The notes under the pieces are model-generated. The model was not told the DNA's origin and made no database searches. It saw only the letters and a program-made list of their open reading frames with translations. Positions 33,101 through 44,583 of a stretch of DNA of 64,000 bases are shown here, in pieces (the first letter of the stretch is position 1; each line of letters opens with the position of its first letter). Source of the stretch: Tubiluchus corallicola (taxonomy: Eukaryota; Priapulida; Priapulimorpha; Priapulimorphida; Tubiluchidae); NCBI GenBank assembly GCA_030141605.1, contig JAQGDQ010000460.1, positions 118,238 to 182,237 on the forward strand. The letters run 5' to 3'. A program made the position numbers and the translations under genes.

Positions 33101-35654
33101 AAAAGCCAAAACGCTCTAATTACATTATCCATACACAACTGCTGTCCAAGTAACTAGTATTATGTTAGTGAAATTGTATTTAAAAATCAAACATACTGTG
33201 AAAAAATCAGATTATCATCGTAAGGTGTCATCGAGAGACGTGTGATGCGATCAAATCAGATAATGACACCAAAAACCCAATGCTGCTTTCAGTGGCGGCC
33301 CGTACCTAAAACAACTGGGGTTGCTGCTTCAGAAAAATTTTAGCCATTGTTTTAATACAGTGTAAAACGAAACAAACACGTGTAATTTTAATGTTGTAAT
33401 TTTTAATTGTAATTTTAAACAAACAAACAAACATACAAAAATTTATACATAAACTTGATAAAATCCTAAATCAAAAATTTGTTTGCTTGTGAATAACCTA
33501 AATTGTCATGGTTGAAGAATATGCCGGCACATTGTTTTTTAAGCAAGCGACAACTGACAAAAAACTGTGTGAGCGACTGTACTTTCTCTACCTAGTAGCA
33601 GACACTAGCACTGCACCGTACAGGGTATTATCTAAGACACGTGCGCATGGCCCTACTACCCTCACGTGCTCTGGTTTTATACAATTATAACGAACTAAAG
33701 AAAAATGACTTATTGTATTGAATATTATCGATAATATAGAGTGAAAATAGGGGGTGCTGCAGTTGCAAAGTAACCTATACACGAGCCGCCACTGGCTGCT
33801 TTATCGTATTTTAAAATTCTAGATAATTGAAGCATTCCTGTCACTAACAAACTCTCGGACATACGATCATCTTGATCATGCACATTATAATATCATCACT
33901 GCTGGAATCTTATAGGCTAGTAAAGGCTTCATTCTAGAGCCCCTCAAGCTTGGGGACCCCGAGCTTGAGGAGCCCTTCTGAACGACTTTCAAATAGAATT
34001 TTTTTTGAAAAATATTTATAATCTTTTCTTTCTTGAATAATTAATTTAAAGGAAGACCGGATGATTGTGTAAACACGAGATCAGAATAAAGAATGCTCTA
34101 AAATATTGAAAACTACAATAGCTTTTTTAAATCAAAGCTTAGATTGAATATTAATTACCTCGGATACTCAAATTTCATTAAACTTTCAAAGCTCAGTGAA
34201 TCTACTAAGATTGTCAGCAGGTGCTTTTTGTCACATTCGCGTGGCCGACAAATAGAAGGCGGTACCGTGATAACCATAATCATGAACTGTAGTGTTAGTC
34301 TCTGACGTGATATGATGTAGAGCCCATTTTCGTGACATCACGCATTTAAGCAGTGCTGTAACACTTATGCAAATGTGCTTGATGCGCAAGGGAAGATGCC
34401 TGCCATTGCACAAACTGTGATAAGTTTCTGACGTAAGCAATAGCTGTGTTCGGTTGTCGTTAATTAACTTTCTAAGGTAATTATTCAAATATAAGAAACA
34501 ATTACTAACTTTTATAGGCAAGAAAACGTATATTTAGGACAGTAAATTAAAATGATATTGAGTCTAAACAAACCGGTTTTCCTTTAACAATGTAGCTAGT
34601 GTTGATTACCGTTATGAACTAATAAAACTATACAAATACTCTGAAAGAGTTTATAAGGTATTTATAAACAAAAACAGTCAAGTAGAAATTAGCGAAAAAA
34701 AATCATTCTAATGCATGGAAAACAAAAAAGAAATAATTAAAAAAAAATCAATTACTATGTTGAATGATGTCTCGGGAAAGTTGTCCTTTAAACAGATACA
34801 TGTGAATTTCTCATAACAGTTTGCATACGTTGTCTTCAAGTCTTTATCCAACATGTCCACCATGTTGCTTTCAAGTTTCCTCTGCAACTAAATAAATCAA
34901 ACCCGTCAATTTATCCAATTGAAATTAATTCGACGAATCTGTAAGCAAATACACACACGTAACGTGTTAATTTATAGTTTTCATCGTAATTACGTTATCA
35001 GACAATGACAGACAATCAGCACAGTGTCACATATTGTAAAATTTTGTATTTGCATCTTTCTTTTAGTTCACAATTTGCTACACATTTTGTCTTCTTGTAT
35101 TTGGTAACTGAGGTTTATCAACTAAACATGTTTCACTGCTAATCAAGCCGCTTTAACTGACCTTTGACATATATCATGATGTAGACAGCAATAGTAGTAC
35201 AGCAACAACAGCAGCAATAATACTAACAGCAACAATGACTGCAGAAACAGTACTAACAACAACAACGACAACAGTAATAATAGTAGTAACAGCATCAACA
35301 ACCAACAATGGCGACAATAATGTCACCACCACAACAACAGCAACAATGCAAACTATACATATTTTTGCTTTACTATTGGAGCAGATAATACTTCCTTACT
35401 CGTAACCAAGTAGAACCCACAGTGTAGGATCTCGTGTAACAATCCTGCAGCCACAATTCCTGAAATTTGTGTTCCGATGATCGAGTTGATATGAGCTGCT
35501 GTTTCTCATCGTCAACGTCTGCAGTTTCTTTAGCAGTTGCACCATCATCACCATCATGCTTCTCAACTGACGTCGGCACTTCTGTTTTTGCAAGCCCTGG
35601 TTTCTTTCCCTTGGAAGTTTTACCGGTTGTTTTCAAATCTTTCCTTTCCTTCAT
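25408..35654 (-). CDS. Unrecognised eight-exon gene
   Basis: Eight coding exons (35654-35400, 34887-34756, 32516-32319, 30631-30564, 29047-28815, 26468-26263, 26056-25895, 25524-25408) join in frame to 456 codons plus stop. The start ATG at 35654 has an in-frame TGA 18 nt upstream. The N-terminus is lysine-rich and hydrophilic (KTTGKTSKGKKPGLAK) and probably disordered; the middle and C-terminal parts look helical and soluble, with no signal peptide or clear membrane span. The segment FVRWEVVLFIWDQLFISSW with the following helix resembles the final helices of TBC (Rab-GAP) domains, but the TBC catalytic fingers are not seen, so no function is assigned. The acceptor of exon 3 is uncertain (see that exon). 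Donors and acceptors are otherwise consensus, and codon phases agree at every junction. Confidence 0.75.
25895..26056 (-). CDS. Unrecognised gene, exon 7
   Basis: Flanked by CTTTTCCCAG and GTATGCTG; 54 codons in phase 0. Encodes FVRWEVVLFIWDQLFISSW and SWDDICK, the segment that resembles the end of a TBC domain. Confidence 0.75.
26263..26468 (-). CDS. Unrecognised gene, exon 6
   Basis: Acceptor CACTTTTAG, donor GAG|GTGAGA. Enters in phase 1 and leaves in phase 0; encodes TNNLRYEAECVYFICKEHL through NEEVALFASWIAE, predicted helical. Confidence 0.75.
26540..26890. mobile_element. Degraded inverted copy of the 23841 MITE
   Basis: Shares, in reverse orientation, the ATCGAATCGAATTC, TTTTGTTCTGCAGTAAAA-CACTAAT and TTAAAAATTTTGCACAGAAATT segments of 23841-24147. 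Termini are eroded. It sits in the intron between exons 6 and 5 of the - strand gene. Confidence 0.6.
26985..27165. repeat. Compound (ATT/ATC)n microsatellite
   Basis: ATTATC hexamers followed by TCA trimers for about 180 bp. It creates long artificial Asp/Asn, Met/Ile and Ile frames on both strands, which are not genes. Confidence 0.95.
27200..28814. other. Intron 5 of the unrecognised gene, rest
   Basis: No exon seen. At about 27520-27620 a GATGATGATGATAAG repeat followed by TCTTTATTAGCCTC resembles a reverse LINE 3' end. The remainder is AT-rich. Confidence 0.35.
28815..29047 (-). CDS. Unrecognised gene, exon 5
   Basis: Acceptor TTCATTGTTAG, donor ACAG|GTACAG. 77 full codons: a Ser/Thr-rich start (SPPAKSDQSRTSSTEKL), then helix-forming KIKLPVQVADKVKNRAP and SLLLPLMYVTT. 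The acceptor lies only 20 bp from the pogo-like MITE at 29068. Confidence 0.78.
29068..29676. mobile_element. pogo/Tc1-like MITE, copy 2
   Basis: 609 bp, termini CAGTGTTCCCTCACTTATCG and (reverse complement of right end) CAGTGTTCCCTCGCTACTTC, TA target on each side. Very similar to 24579-25242. It is inserted in intron 4 of the - strand gene next to the exon 5 acceptor. Confidence 0.88.
29677..30563. other. Intron 4 of the unrecognised gene, rest
   Basis: No exon, RNA gene or clear element recognised. Confidence 0.3.
30564..30631 (-). CDS. Unrecognised gene, exon 4
   Basis: 68 nt between a CGGCAACAG acceptor and AG|GTAAGG donor; encodes LHGVFLPLVLRRVVWEDGL then SKI. Its last two bases join the first base of exon 5 to make an Arg codon. 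Confidence 0.72.
30985..31080 (-). mobile_element. tRNA-Leu-like SINE head (- strand)
   Basis: On the - strand GGGTTCAGAGGCCGAGTGG (A box GGCCGAGTGG) is followed by GACTGCAACCATGCAGTC and GAGTTCGAGGC (B box). Layout and anticodon-arm-like hairpin fit a tRNA-Leu-derived SINE. It is part of a longer inverted repeat (31026-31212 against about 31890-32075). Confidence 0.6.
31026..31212. repeat. Left arm of a long inverted repeat
   Basis: About 187 bp repeated in reverse complement at about 31890-32075, including the GGACATGGGACAT, CTAGCGGTTTCTATA and GTGTGTATGCAGGCC phrases, with scattered differences. Both arms are copies of the same SINE inserted head to head about 0.7 kb apart in intron 3 of the - strand gene. 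Confidence 0.75.
31890..32075. repeat. Right arm of the long inverted repeat (SINE copy, + strand)
   Basis: Reverse complement of 31026-31212. Reads GTCCTGGGTTCAGAGGCC, GAGTGGTTTAGATTTCAGAC on the + strand. Between the arms, 31660-31790 holds a CAT/CAC-rich microsatellite. Sequence at 31795-31860 (CTCCATTTAACGTAATATTT) is repeated at 32080-32140. Confidence 0.75.
32319..32516 (-). CDS. Unrecognised gene, exon 3
   Basis: With acceptor CTTCAG|CGA at 32516 it supplies 66 codons in phase 0 (REKLLNEAKEWIDVQVDTAS ... DKQIFDTEQETRLQ), donor CAG|GTAGGC. A stronger-looking acceptor ATCCTAG at 32545 would start the exon at 32544 but put it out of phase with exon 2, unless a further exon lies between 32545 and 34755. 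Confidence 0.65.
33290..33794. mobile_element. hAT-like MITE, 505 bp
   Basis: Termini CAGTGGCGGCCCGTA and (right end reverse-complemented) CAGTGGCGGCTCGTG, flanked by a perfect 8-bp duplication GCTGCTTT (33282-33289 and 33795-33802). No transposase. The degraded copy at 682-1175 is in inverse orientation. Located in intron 2 of the - strand gene. Confidence 0.9.
33942..33972. repeat. GC-rich near-perfect hairpin
   Basis: CCTCAAGCTTGGGG and CCCCGAGCTTGAGG, separated by one base, pair as a 14-bp stem with a single G-T-type mismatch. It stands out in AT-rich DNA; function unknown. Confidence 0.5.
34756..34887 (-). CDS. Unrecognised gene, exon 2
   Basis: Acceptor ATTTATTTAG, donor ATA|GTAATT. 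44 codons: LQRKLESNMVDMLDKDLKTT and YANCYEKFTCICLKDNFPET, helical and charged. Confidence 0.7.
35170..35345. repeat. CAA/CAG-rich imperfect microsatellite
   Basis: Interrupted CAACAA, CAGCAA and AATAGTAG triplets just 3' (on the - strand) of exon 1 of the unrecognised gene, inside intron 1. Confidence 0.7.
35400..35654 (-). CDS. Unrecognised gene, exon 1 (start)
   Basis: ATG at 35654, in-frame TGA 18 nt upstream, 85 codons to CGA|GTAAGG. Lys-rich basic head (KERKDLKTTGKTSKGKK), an acidic Asp/Glu stretch (EKHDGDDGATAKETADVDDE), then SSEHKFQELWLQDCYTRSYT. Confidence 0.75.
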
Positions 35655-35759
35655 TGTTAACTCCCGTGTTCATTTAGCCAAGAAGAACCTCCACATGTCA
35701 CGTGACCGAAAAACATTTCACAATGGTAACAGTAAGAACGAAAAGATGAAATAAGATAT

Positions 35760-37430
35760 TTTTATGGCAAGGTACGAAGGATAAATTCAAACAATAAATT
35801 TTAAATTTTAACAATAAATCAAGTAGACTTGACATTACAAAAACACGTTTAATAAGCTCTGATACAAGAATTTTAAATGTAGTCTTTTCATCTCACCGAG
35901 CATCATAATAGTGTTTTGCCAGATTACTGCCTCTCCAAATTACTTCAGTAGTCATAGGTGTTACCTTGTAATCACATTAGTTATATTAATATGAAAAAAC
36001 TAACTTTTATACTTAATGAAAACAATGAAACTTGTGCAATAAAAATTAAATTAGTATTAAAAAGGAAACTGCAAAAAGCTAACATGATTCTCAACAATGC
36101 ATTAATGAAACAACTGCATATTCAGAGGGTGATGGTCACTCACATTAACCTTTTCTTCTTAATTATAAAGATCTACCTTAATTAAAAAGATGTCACTAAA
36201 GAGTGACATAACACAGGTTAAGCACAACAGCACAGTCAAATACGTCCGTTTTGATCTACAACATACAAATATATAATACATCAAGAAAAATAAACATGGT
36301 GTAATATATGCGCGGTACCTAGTTATTATCTTATTACGAAACGCAGAAATTATTTATTGATGTTCTGATGCTTGGCAGCGATGAACTATCAAACTACTGC
36401 CTAGGAAACAGTAGCAGCTTCCGGCTATGAAAAGGCTCTCAATACAATTAAACACAAATGTTCCTAACATTGATTAAAATGCAGCAGCTATATGTAGTAT
36501 AATAACTTACCTATGAACAAGAACAAGAGTACTGTTGGCTTTGTGGTGACTTGTTTGCACACTTGGTGACTTGCTAGACGCAGTTAATTAATGCTTAATT
36601 AAAGGAGTTTAAAATAGATTTTCCAAAGACTACATTGCTGTGACAGGCATGATAACTGTCCTGCATTGTATGCTTTTGTGTTGCAATGACGCAACACGGA
36701 GTAACAAGGTTAAAATGTAACCTCACATCCTTTTTGGAAATCATTGCATATTAGTATATTGCTTAGAAACACAGAAAAATATTGTGTGCAGTTTTATCAC
36801 AGTGCATTGTGTGTTTGTAGTTTATCTTTTATTCTTGAATTTCTAGTTGCACTTATAGTTTAGCTTGAACCAGACTAATTGAACCTTTTATATGAACTAA
36901 CACTGATTGTCTGTCTTTTTTATTATGATGGTCAATGTTCTTAAAAAGGCAAAATAAAGATTATACCACCACCACCACCACCACCACCACCACCAACACC
37001 ACTAGTGTTACAGCTTAGCTTCGTCATTTTATATGAAAAGTGTCAGTACGAAAAGTATCGAATGTTTGATTGATTAACTTTAAAAAAGGAAAAAACTATC
37101 TTACTGACACGATTTGACTTCAAAATGGTGCTGCATCATTGTCAGCGAAAACTCGTTACGTCACTTCAAATCTCCACATATATCATCAATAAGTATCATA
37201 TCATATCAAATCATATTATATCAGACCGATCATCCATATAGATGTGATCCAATGATGGCGATCTCAGGGGGCAATACTGCATTTTGGTACATCAGGCAAC
37301 ATAACCTATAAAGTTTAAACATTTTAGTAGAGCACGCTATGCAGGCGACGTAAGTAAAAACTATAACAGATGATTGTAACTATGACTACGATGTAACCAT
37401 AATAGGCAGCTGTAATACAAAGTATAACTA
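35760..37430. other. Non-coding stretch between the two multi-exon genes
   Basis: AT-rich, with an (ACC)n microsatellite at 36965-37000. No exon with splice borders was recognised on either strand. It could hold the promoter of the - strand gene and intron or 5' DNA of CLASP. Confidence 0.35.
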
Positions 37431-38170
37431 AAACAATAAATGTAACTATAACTATAACTATAATAATAATAACAATAACTATGATTGTAGTAGTAACTTT
37501 AACTATAATAATAATAACAATAACTATAATTGCATTAGTAACTATAACTATAATTATAAAAATACCTATAACTATAATAAATATAACAATAACTATAATT
37601 GTATTAGTAACTATAACTATAATAATAATAACAATAACTATAATTGTGAGAGTAACTATAAGTCTATAACTATAATAATAATGATAATAACTGTATTTGT
37701 ATGAGTAAGTATAACTATAATTATAGCTATGACAGTAATAATAGCAATAACTATAATTGTATTAGTAACTATAACTATAAAAATAATTATAACTATAATA
37801 ATAATAACAATAAATGTGATTGTATTAGTAACTATATCTATAATAATAATAATAATAATAACAATAACTGTAATTGTATGAGCAAGTATAACTATAATTA
37901 TAGCTATAACTATAATAATAGCAATAACTATAATTGTATTAGTGACTATAACTATAATTATAAAAATAACTATAACTATAATAAAAATAACAATAACTAT
38001 AATTGTATTAGTAACTATAACTATAATAATAATAACAATAACTATAATTGTGTGAGAAACTATAACTACAATAATAACAATAACTATAATTGCATTAGTA
38101 ACTATAACTATAATTATAACTGTAACTATAATAATAAAAAAACTATAACAACAACGGCAACTGTAATTAG
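37430..38170. repeat. (AACTAT/AATAAT) compound repeat
   Basis: About 740 bp made of AACTAT and AAT units with recurring phrases (TAATTGTATTAGTAACTATA) every 45-60 bp, a degenerate higher-order arrangement. It leaves an open frame of 161 Asn/Tyr-rich codons at 37701-38186, a by-product of the repeat period. Confidence 0.9.
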
Positions 38171-38603
38171 TGAAACCGTAGTTTAAAAAGTATCATAATT
38201 TAAAAAAACACGAGTATTTGTTTAAAGAAACATTAATACAACAAACACATTGCCATATCTAATATACAAAAACATCATTTTATTAGAAACAACAATATAT
38301 TGGTCACTGCTCCACATATTAACAGAAACAAGTGTAAATAGTATATACAGAGCCTGTGCTTAACAAGTTTAAGTACGCACAGTAAAAATATGGAGATTAT
38401 ACACTTAACTATTACATTTTAGCTAAACACCAAATTCTGATGGCTCAAATGAGCAGGATACTCATGATCCCGGGGAAGTCGACATATTTCTTATTAACCA
38501 ATACAAATTATGTATATAATATAGACAAATTATGTAGACGAACATTTTATGTAAGCTTTGAGAGCACCACTACGAACATGTAACCATTTCCTATTTGTTT
38601 CAG

Positions 38604-38749
38604 TTAAAGCGAGTCAGGTCCATCATGATAGGCGGCGGTCTAGATTTCGACGACTTTCCTAAAGAATTGAGGCTGCTGGAGGCTCCGTTCTGCCTGTGCG
38701 TGAAAGACTTGCGATCGCAGGTTGTGCGGGAGAGTTGCATAACGATTGC
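38604..38749 (+). CDS. CLASP: CLASP exon 1 of window (TOG2)
   Basis: Acceptor TTTGTTTCAG, donor GC|GTAAGT. Encodes LKRVRSIMIGGGLDFDDF, FPKELRLLEAPF and DLRSQVVRESCITI, the first HEAT helices of TOG2. It starts in phase 0, so an upstream exon is required. Confidence 0.95.
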
Positions 38750-41700
38750 GTAAGTATAGACAGGAGAAAGTAACTGTTGCAAAGCAGCAACATCATTACC
38801 ATCACTGGCATCATCAACATTTTCATTGTCACCATCATTGGCATCATCATATCATCATCATCATCATCATCATCATCATCTCTATCATCATCATTATCAT
38901 CATTGCCATTCGTCATTTTCATCATCGTCAACATTTTCATCGTCACAATCATTGGCACCATCATCATTGTCATCATCATCATCATCATCATCATCTCTAG
39001 CATCATCATTATCATCACTGCCATTTGTCATTTTCATCATCAGTGTCATCATCATCATTGTCATCATCATCATCATCATCTCTATCATCATCATTGTCAT
39101 TCGTCATTTTCATCATCGTCAACATTGTTTTCATCATCGTCATCATAATCATCATTATCATCATCAATGTCTTTGTCACTGCACAGTTTTTTGCTTTATC
39201 TTGGTCACTACAATAGGATTATCACCTCCATCACCACCACCACCATCGTCATCATGATGATCATCATCATCATCATAGTCGTTATTTCTTTATTTCATCT
39301 CCATATTGCATTTTCTTTCGCAACTCACAATAGCGAGCGTGTCGTCTCATCTTATTTCACAAGTTGGTAAAGCAGTTTGCACAGGTTTCACTGTTTCATT
39401 ATATAATGTATACTAATGTTTATTGAGCCTGCAACATGAAGAAATAAAAACATTGATCCTGTGCATAGGATGGAGCGATTCAAACGTAGTAGGCACGATC
39501 ATACCAAGAAAAACAACACAATACAAACAAATCCACAATGATAATAAAAGCACAATTATAACAAAAGCACAGTAATAACATAAAACAACAATAGTAAGAA
39601 TTCATTTTGTAGGTTGCGAGTTCAATTTAAAGTTATTCGCTTTCCTGTATCTCTTCCCTTTTCTTACTGATGTCATATATAAAATTTATTACCATAACAA
39701 AAGCACAATACTAACAAAAGCACAATAACACAAAAACAACATTAGTAAGAATACATTTTGCAGGCTGCGAGTTCAATTTAAAGTTATTCACTATCCTGTA
39801 TCTCTTCCCTTTTCTTACTGATGTCGTATATAAAATTTATCACTAAGTTTCTCATCTCTACATCATTTAGGCCATTAATAAGCATAAACTGTTTCACTTA
39901 CAGACATTTCTGCAAAAGGAGGAAATATTTTTAGACTATTTTCAGATACAAGTTTTCTCTCATTTTGATAAGCAGGACATGTCACACAAAAATGCATTTA
40001 ATCTTCCACTTGATTCATCTCACACATTTTACATATTCTTTGGCGAGCAGATATTTTTGATACCTTCCCTTCTCAATATCCAATGTATTAATGAAAAGTT
40101 GGTATATCCAATGTATTAATGAGAAGTTGGTATATCCAATGTATTAATGAGAAGTTGGTATATCCAGTGTATTAATGAGAAGTTGGTACATCCAATGTAT
40201 TAATGAGAAGTTGGTATATCCAATGTATTAATGAGAAGTTGGTATATCCAATGTATTAATGAGAAGTTGGTATATCCAATGTATTAATGAGAAGTTGGTA
40301 TATCCAATGTATTAATAAGAAGTTGGTATATCCAATGTATTAATGAGACGTTGGTATATCCAATGTATTAATGAGAAGTTGGTATATCCAATGTATTAAT
40401 GAGAATTTGGTATATCCAATGTATTAATGAGAAGTTGGTATATCCAATGTATTAATGAGAATTTGGTATATCCAATGTATTAATGAGAAGTTGGTATATC
40501 CAATGTATTAATGAGAGGTTGGTGTATCCAATGTATTAATGAGACGTTGGTATATCCAATGTGTTAATGAGAAGTTGGTATATCCAATGTATTAATGAGA
40601 TGTTGGTATATCCAATGTATTAATGAGAAGTTGGTATATCCAATGTATTAATGAGAAGTTGGTATATCCAATGTATTAATGAGAAGTTGGTATATCCAAT
40701 GTATTAATGAGACGTTGGTATATCCAATGTATTAATGAGAAGTTGGTATATCCAATGTATTAATGAGAAGTTGGTATATCCAATGTATTAATGAGAAGTT
40801 GGTATATCCAATGAGAAGTTGGTATGTGTTATGACTGTGTTTGATGGTTAACAATACCAAAGGTGACTGTGTTTTGAAAAGCACAACGTGTAAACTTTTC
40901 ACATAGTAGGCTAAATTTTTGATTATTTTTGCTTGATGCAAAATGTACATGCAGAAAACTATACTGGGTGTTTTTATTTGTTAATGTTCTAAAAATGTTG
41001 AGTGTAGCACAAGCCAGAATGTAGCATTCAGTTGCAGGGTTTCGTATTAAACCTGACTAGTCATATGGCTACTTAATTAACAAGGAAGCAATGCAGGTAG
41101 TCGTTGATCTACGATCTACGCATCTTGCGACCGTTTCACTTTACGAACCGATGACCACTCAATTAATTAATTATACAAAACTAATTGTAACTCTTATTTC
41201 CTTCCATTTTTTCAGCAAATTAATTTTAAATCGTTATCTATTTCGATAAAATTCATCCGCAGGCACCGCCATACTTAGTGCGCGTATCTTGCGTGCAGGG
41301 GCATACCATATGCACATTAGAGGTTCGGAAAAGACTGTAGTCATAAGACTACTTGTATGGCGAATGATCAGCCAAAAACAGTTTTCTAGACCAAATCCAT
41401 TTAACGACCAGGCGCAGTGTCACTTAATTTCCTCGCATGACCACACAGATATTTCCCTTACATGAAAAGTATGACAATATTTTGTCAATAAAAATCCCCG
41501 TCCGTTTTTTTATTACTGAAGCTTATTTTTAACTTATTATTTATTCCTTTTTTACTTCTTTGTGTAGGTTTTTGGCAACACAAATGGGTAACAAATTTGA
41601 CCATTTCGCCGACGCCCTTTTTTCCAGTTTAGTCGCCCTAATACCGAACAGCGCAAAGGTGATGGCTTCATCGGGAGTCATCGCGCTCAGGTTCATCATA

Positions 41701-44541
41701 CAGGTAAGCCATGAATGAATTTACTATGCTCACCTATGTTCATGAATTTACTATGCTCACCTATGTGATTGGAATAATTTTTGACTGAAGATGCCTGGAT
41801 TAGACCCAACAAGAGGCCCGTATGAATTATAAACTTACTGACTTATTTTACATTTTAATTTAGTTATGCATTAGTAGTCTTGCAAACTTAACTGACCATC
41901 CAAGAAAAAACTTGGAGTGACCTTAGGCTCTACCAGTAGTTTTCTAGTCCTTTTTTTCTAGAACGCAGACTAAACTATATACATTAATTTAGTCTTAAAT
42001 ATTTCGTCATTTCGTATAGACAAAATTCGTATAAATTGCATAGATAGTGTCAGCGATATTTCCGTTTTCTTAAATGCTTGAGTGTTTGGAGACATTTATT
42101 ATGCTTATTTCTTTTACAGCATACACTTTCACCCAAGCTAGTACCTTTACTCGTTAGTCAACTATCGTCCAAGTCAAAAGAAATAAGAAGGTATATTATG
42201 GTTTCTTTTCTTTACGATTTTTACGATTGAATTAAAACAAAAAACTGCGCTCGCAAATAAAAAGTTTTCGAATTATGTTCCTCTATATTTTGATCCTAAT
42301 CACTTTGATCCAGGGATGAGAATTTTTCGCGGATACGCGGAATTCCTGGTTTTCGGAAGACCAGTAGTGCCATTTTTGTAAATCGTGTAAATTCGTTGAG
42401 AAAATTTTTACGCACCCAGTACATTATTTCACAAGCTGACTGCTAGGTGGCAGGCCGTCACTTTGTTTACATCACGTACATCAGTGTAACCACGTGTATA
42501 TCTCTATGTATAAAAATATAGAATCAATTGTGCAAGAGTTATTTGAGTCAATTGCAGACAGTTTTTATATACTTTTGCCAAGGAGCAGCTAGTACTTAGA
42601 CGTTTTTGAGACGATTAGGTATCATGTATCCTTGATAATTGGGTATTTTAAATTATGCACGAAACAAGGTATTTGATATTTTAAGTCCACTTAGAGGTTC
42701 TCTATGGCCTACGCGGCCCCCAAACCCCCGGCCTGTTTCAGAGTTTTTTGCAATTTGTCATTCTCATCCCTGATTATAGGTAGATTTCTTACCTTGGTAC
42801 TTTTCACTATGATGTTCAAGCCTGATATTACAGGACTTAAGCTCTTCTTGGTAAAGTTGTACCAACACCCATGCTAATTCCCTGCCAGAAGCTCCTGTCG
42901 CTATCATATTACAGTCAACCCTCGTTAAACCGGACTAATGGGGGGGGGGCTCCTGTTTAGCCGATTGTCCGATTTATCCGATATGCCTGTATATGATCTA
43001 TATTATACAGGAATATATTATACAGGAATAATCACCTTAATAAGGCCTACATGCATTGCAATATATACTGTGCACTATATACTATACTGTATATTACTTT
43101 AAAATAGTTAACCTGTGAGGATAAAGAAATTAGCGAGTGCTTTCGATGGGGTAAGCAAACTGAATTTTGGCGGGAATGATAGCAGCTTAGGCGGCACCAT
43201 GAGCCTCTCTGGCCCGTCAATGGCTCGTGGTGAGTTGGTAGGCCGTGTTCTGTTTAGCGCTCCGGCTCGGACGGAAATCGGTCAGTTTCCTTTACCACGG
43301 ATGACGTCCGTCTTATCCGATATCTGGGCTAACGGGGTCCGGTTTAACAAGGGTCGACTGTAATTAGAAACTGCAAAGACACACTCGACAGAAAGATTAG
43401 GGAGACTTCTGATCTCCTCTTCAAATTTACTGTGACTGGGGAATGATTTTTGCAAGTTTATTTGGAAGAAAACAATTTAAATAGAATTTCATTAAATTTT
43501 ACTTCAGCAATATTAATGAAAGAATTTGCATATCATACTTTATGTATTAATACAAAAATACACTAGATTTTACTGCAACAAGTCTGACTATATGCTTTAC
43601 TTATGCAGTCTTATGCAATGGTAATATATGGCCTCCAATCAATTATAATGCAATTTTAATTAGCTCTATGTAAATTAAACATACACTGTTGTCGTTTCTT
43701 CTCCTCTTTTCCTTCTTCCTATCCCTAATCTTACTATTTTTTCCATTCCATCATGTCTACTAACCCTAACCATTCTTTCATTCACTCATCCTCCCCTCCC
43801 TTCTTTCTTCCTATCCCTAAACTTACTATTTTTTTCCATTCCATCATGTCTACTAACCCTAACCATTCTTTCATTCACTCATTCTCCCCTCCCTTCCTTC
43901 TTCCTATCCCCAAGCTTACTATTTTTTCCACTCCATCATGTCTACTAACCCTAACCATTCTTTCATTCACTCATTTGTGCCACCCTAACAAGCCAAGCTT
44001 TCAAGGTGTCATACAGCAACTCTTTTATTTGGTTAATTTGACTTCATCAACGTTTTTTTACCTATACTGTTTCTTTTTGTTTCAATAATATTGTATGTTG
44101 ATGTATTGTATATGTATTGCTGGAGTGAAATAAATTGATTGATTTGATTTGACTTACGTGGTAGATTTCAGCATGAAAGCTGCAGAACCATTCCAACTAG
44201 TTAAAACATCGTTGAAGGCACTTTGATTGTATTAATAGTGATGAAAAGTACTTATAATGTATAATGTAAGTAAACTGAAACAATACTTTATTTTTAGACA
44301 ATGTGCAGAGATGCTGGATCAGATGCTACACACGTGGCCAACGCACGCGTTGGAGCGCCACATCGCTGCATTGCAGGAGGCGATAAAAAAGGGCATCTCC
44401 GACGCCGACCCGGACGCACGCGTGCATTCGCGACGGTAATAACCGTGTCGTTTATACGTTTCTGCATAGATTTTATGTTAAGAAATTTTATATTATTCAT
44501 CCCGTGGGCTTACGTGTATTCTGTTTTTCACATACAATAAC

Positions 44542-44583
<42 letters not shown>

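Noticed and set aside
38659-39370. His-, Ser- and Met/Asp-rich open frames
   Set aside because: Products of the TCA microsatellite in CLASP intron 1; no exon borders or conserved composition.
43115-43363. 82-codon frame with balanced composition
   Set aside because: Coincides with a pogo-like MITE from near its middle to its right end; not an exon.
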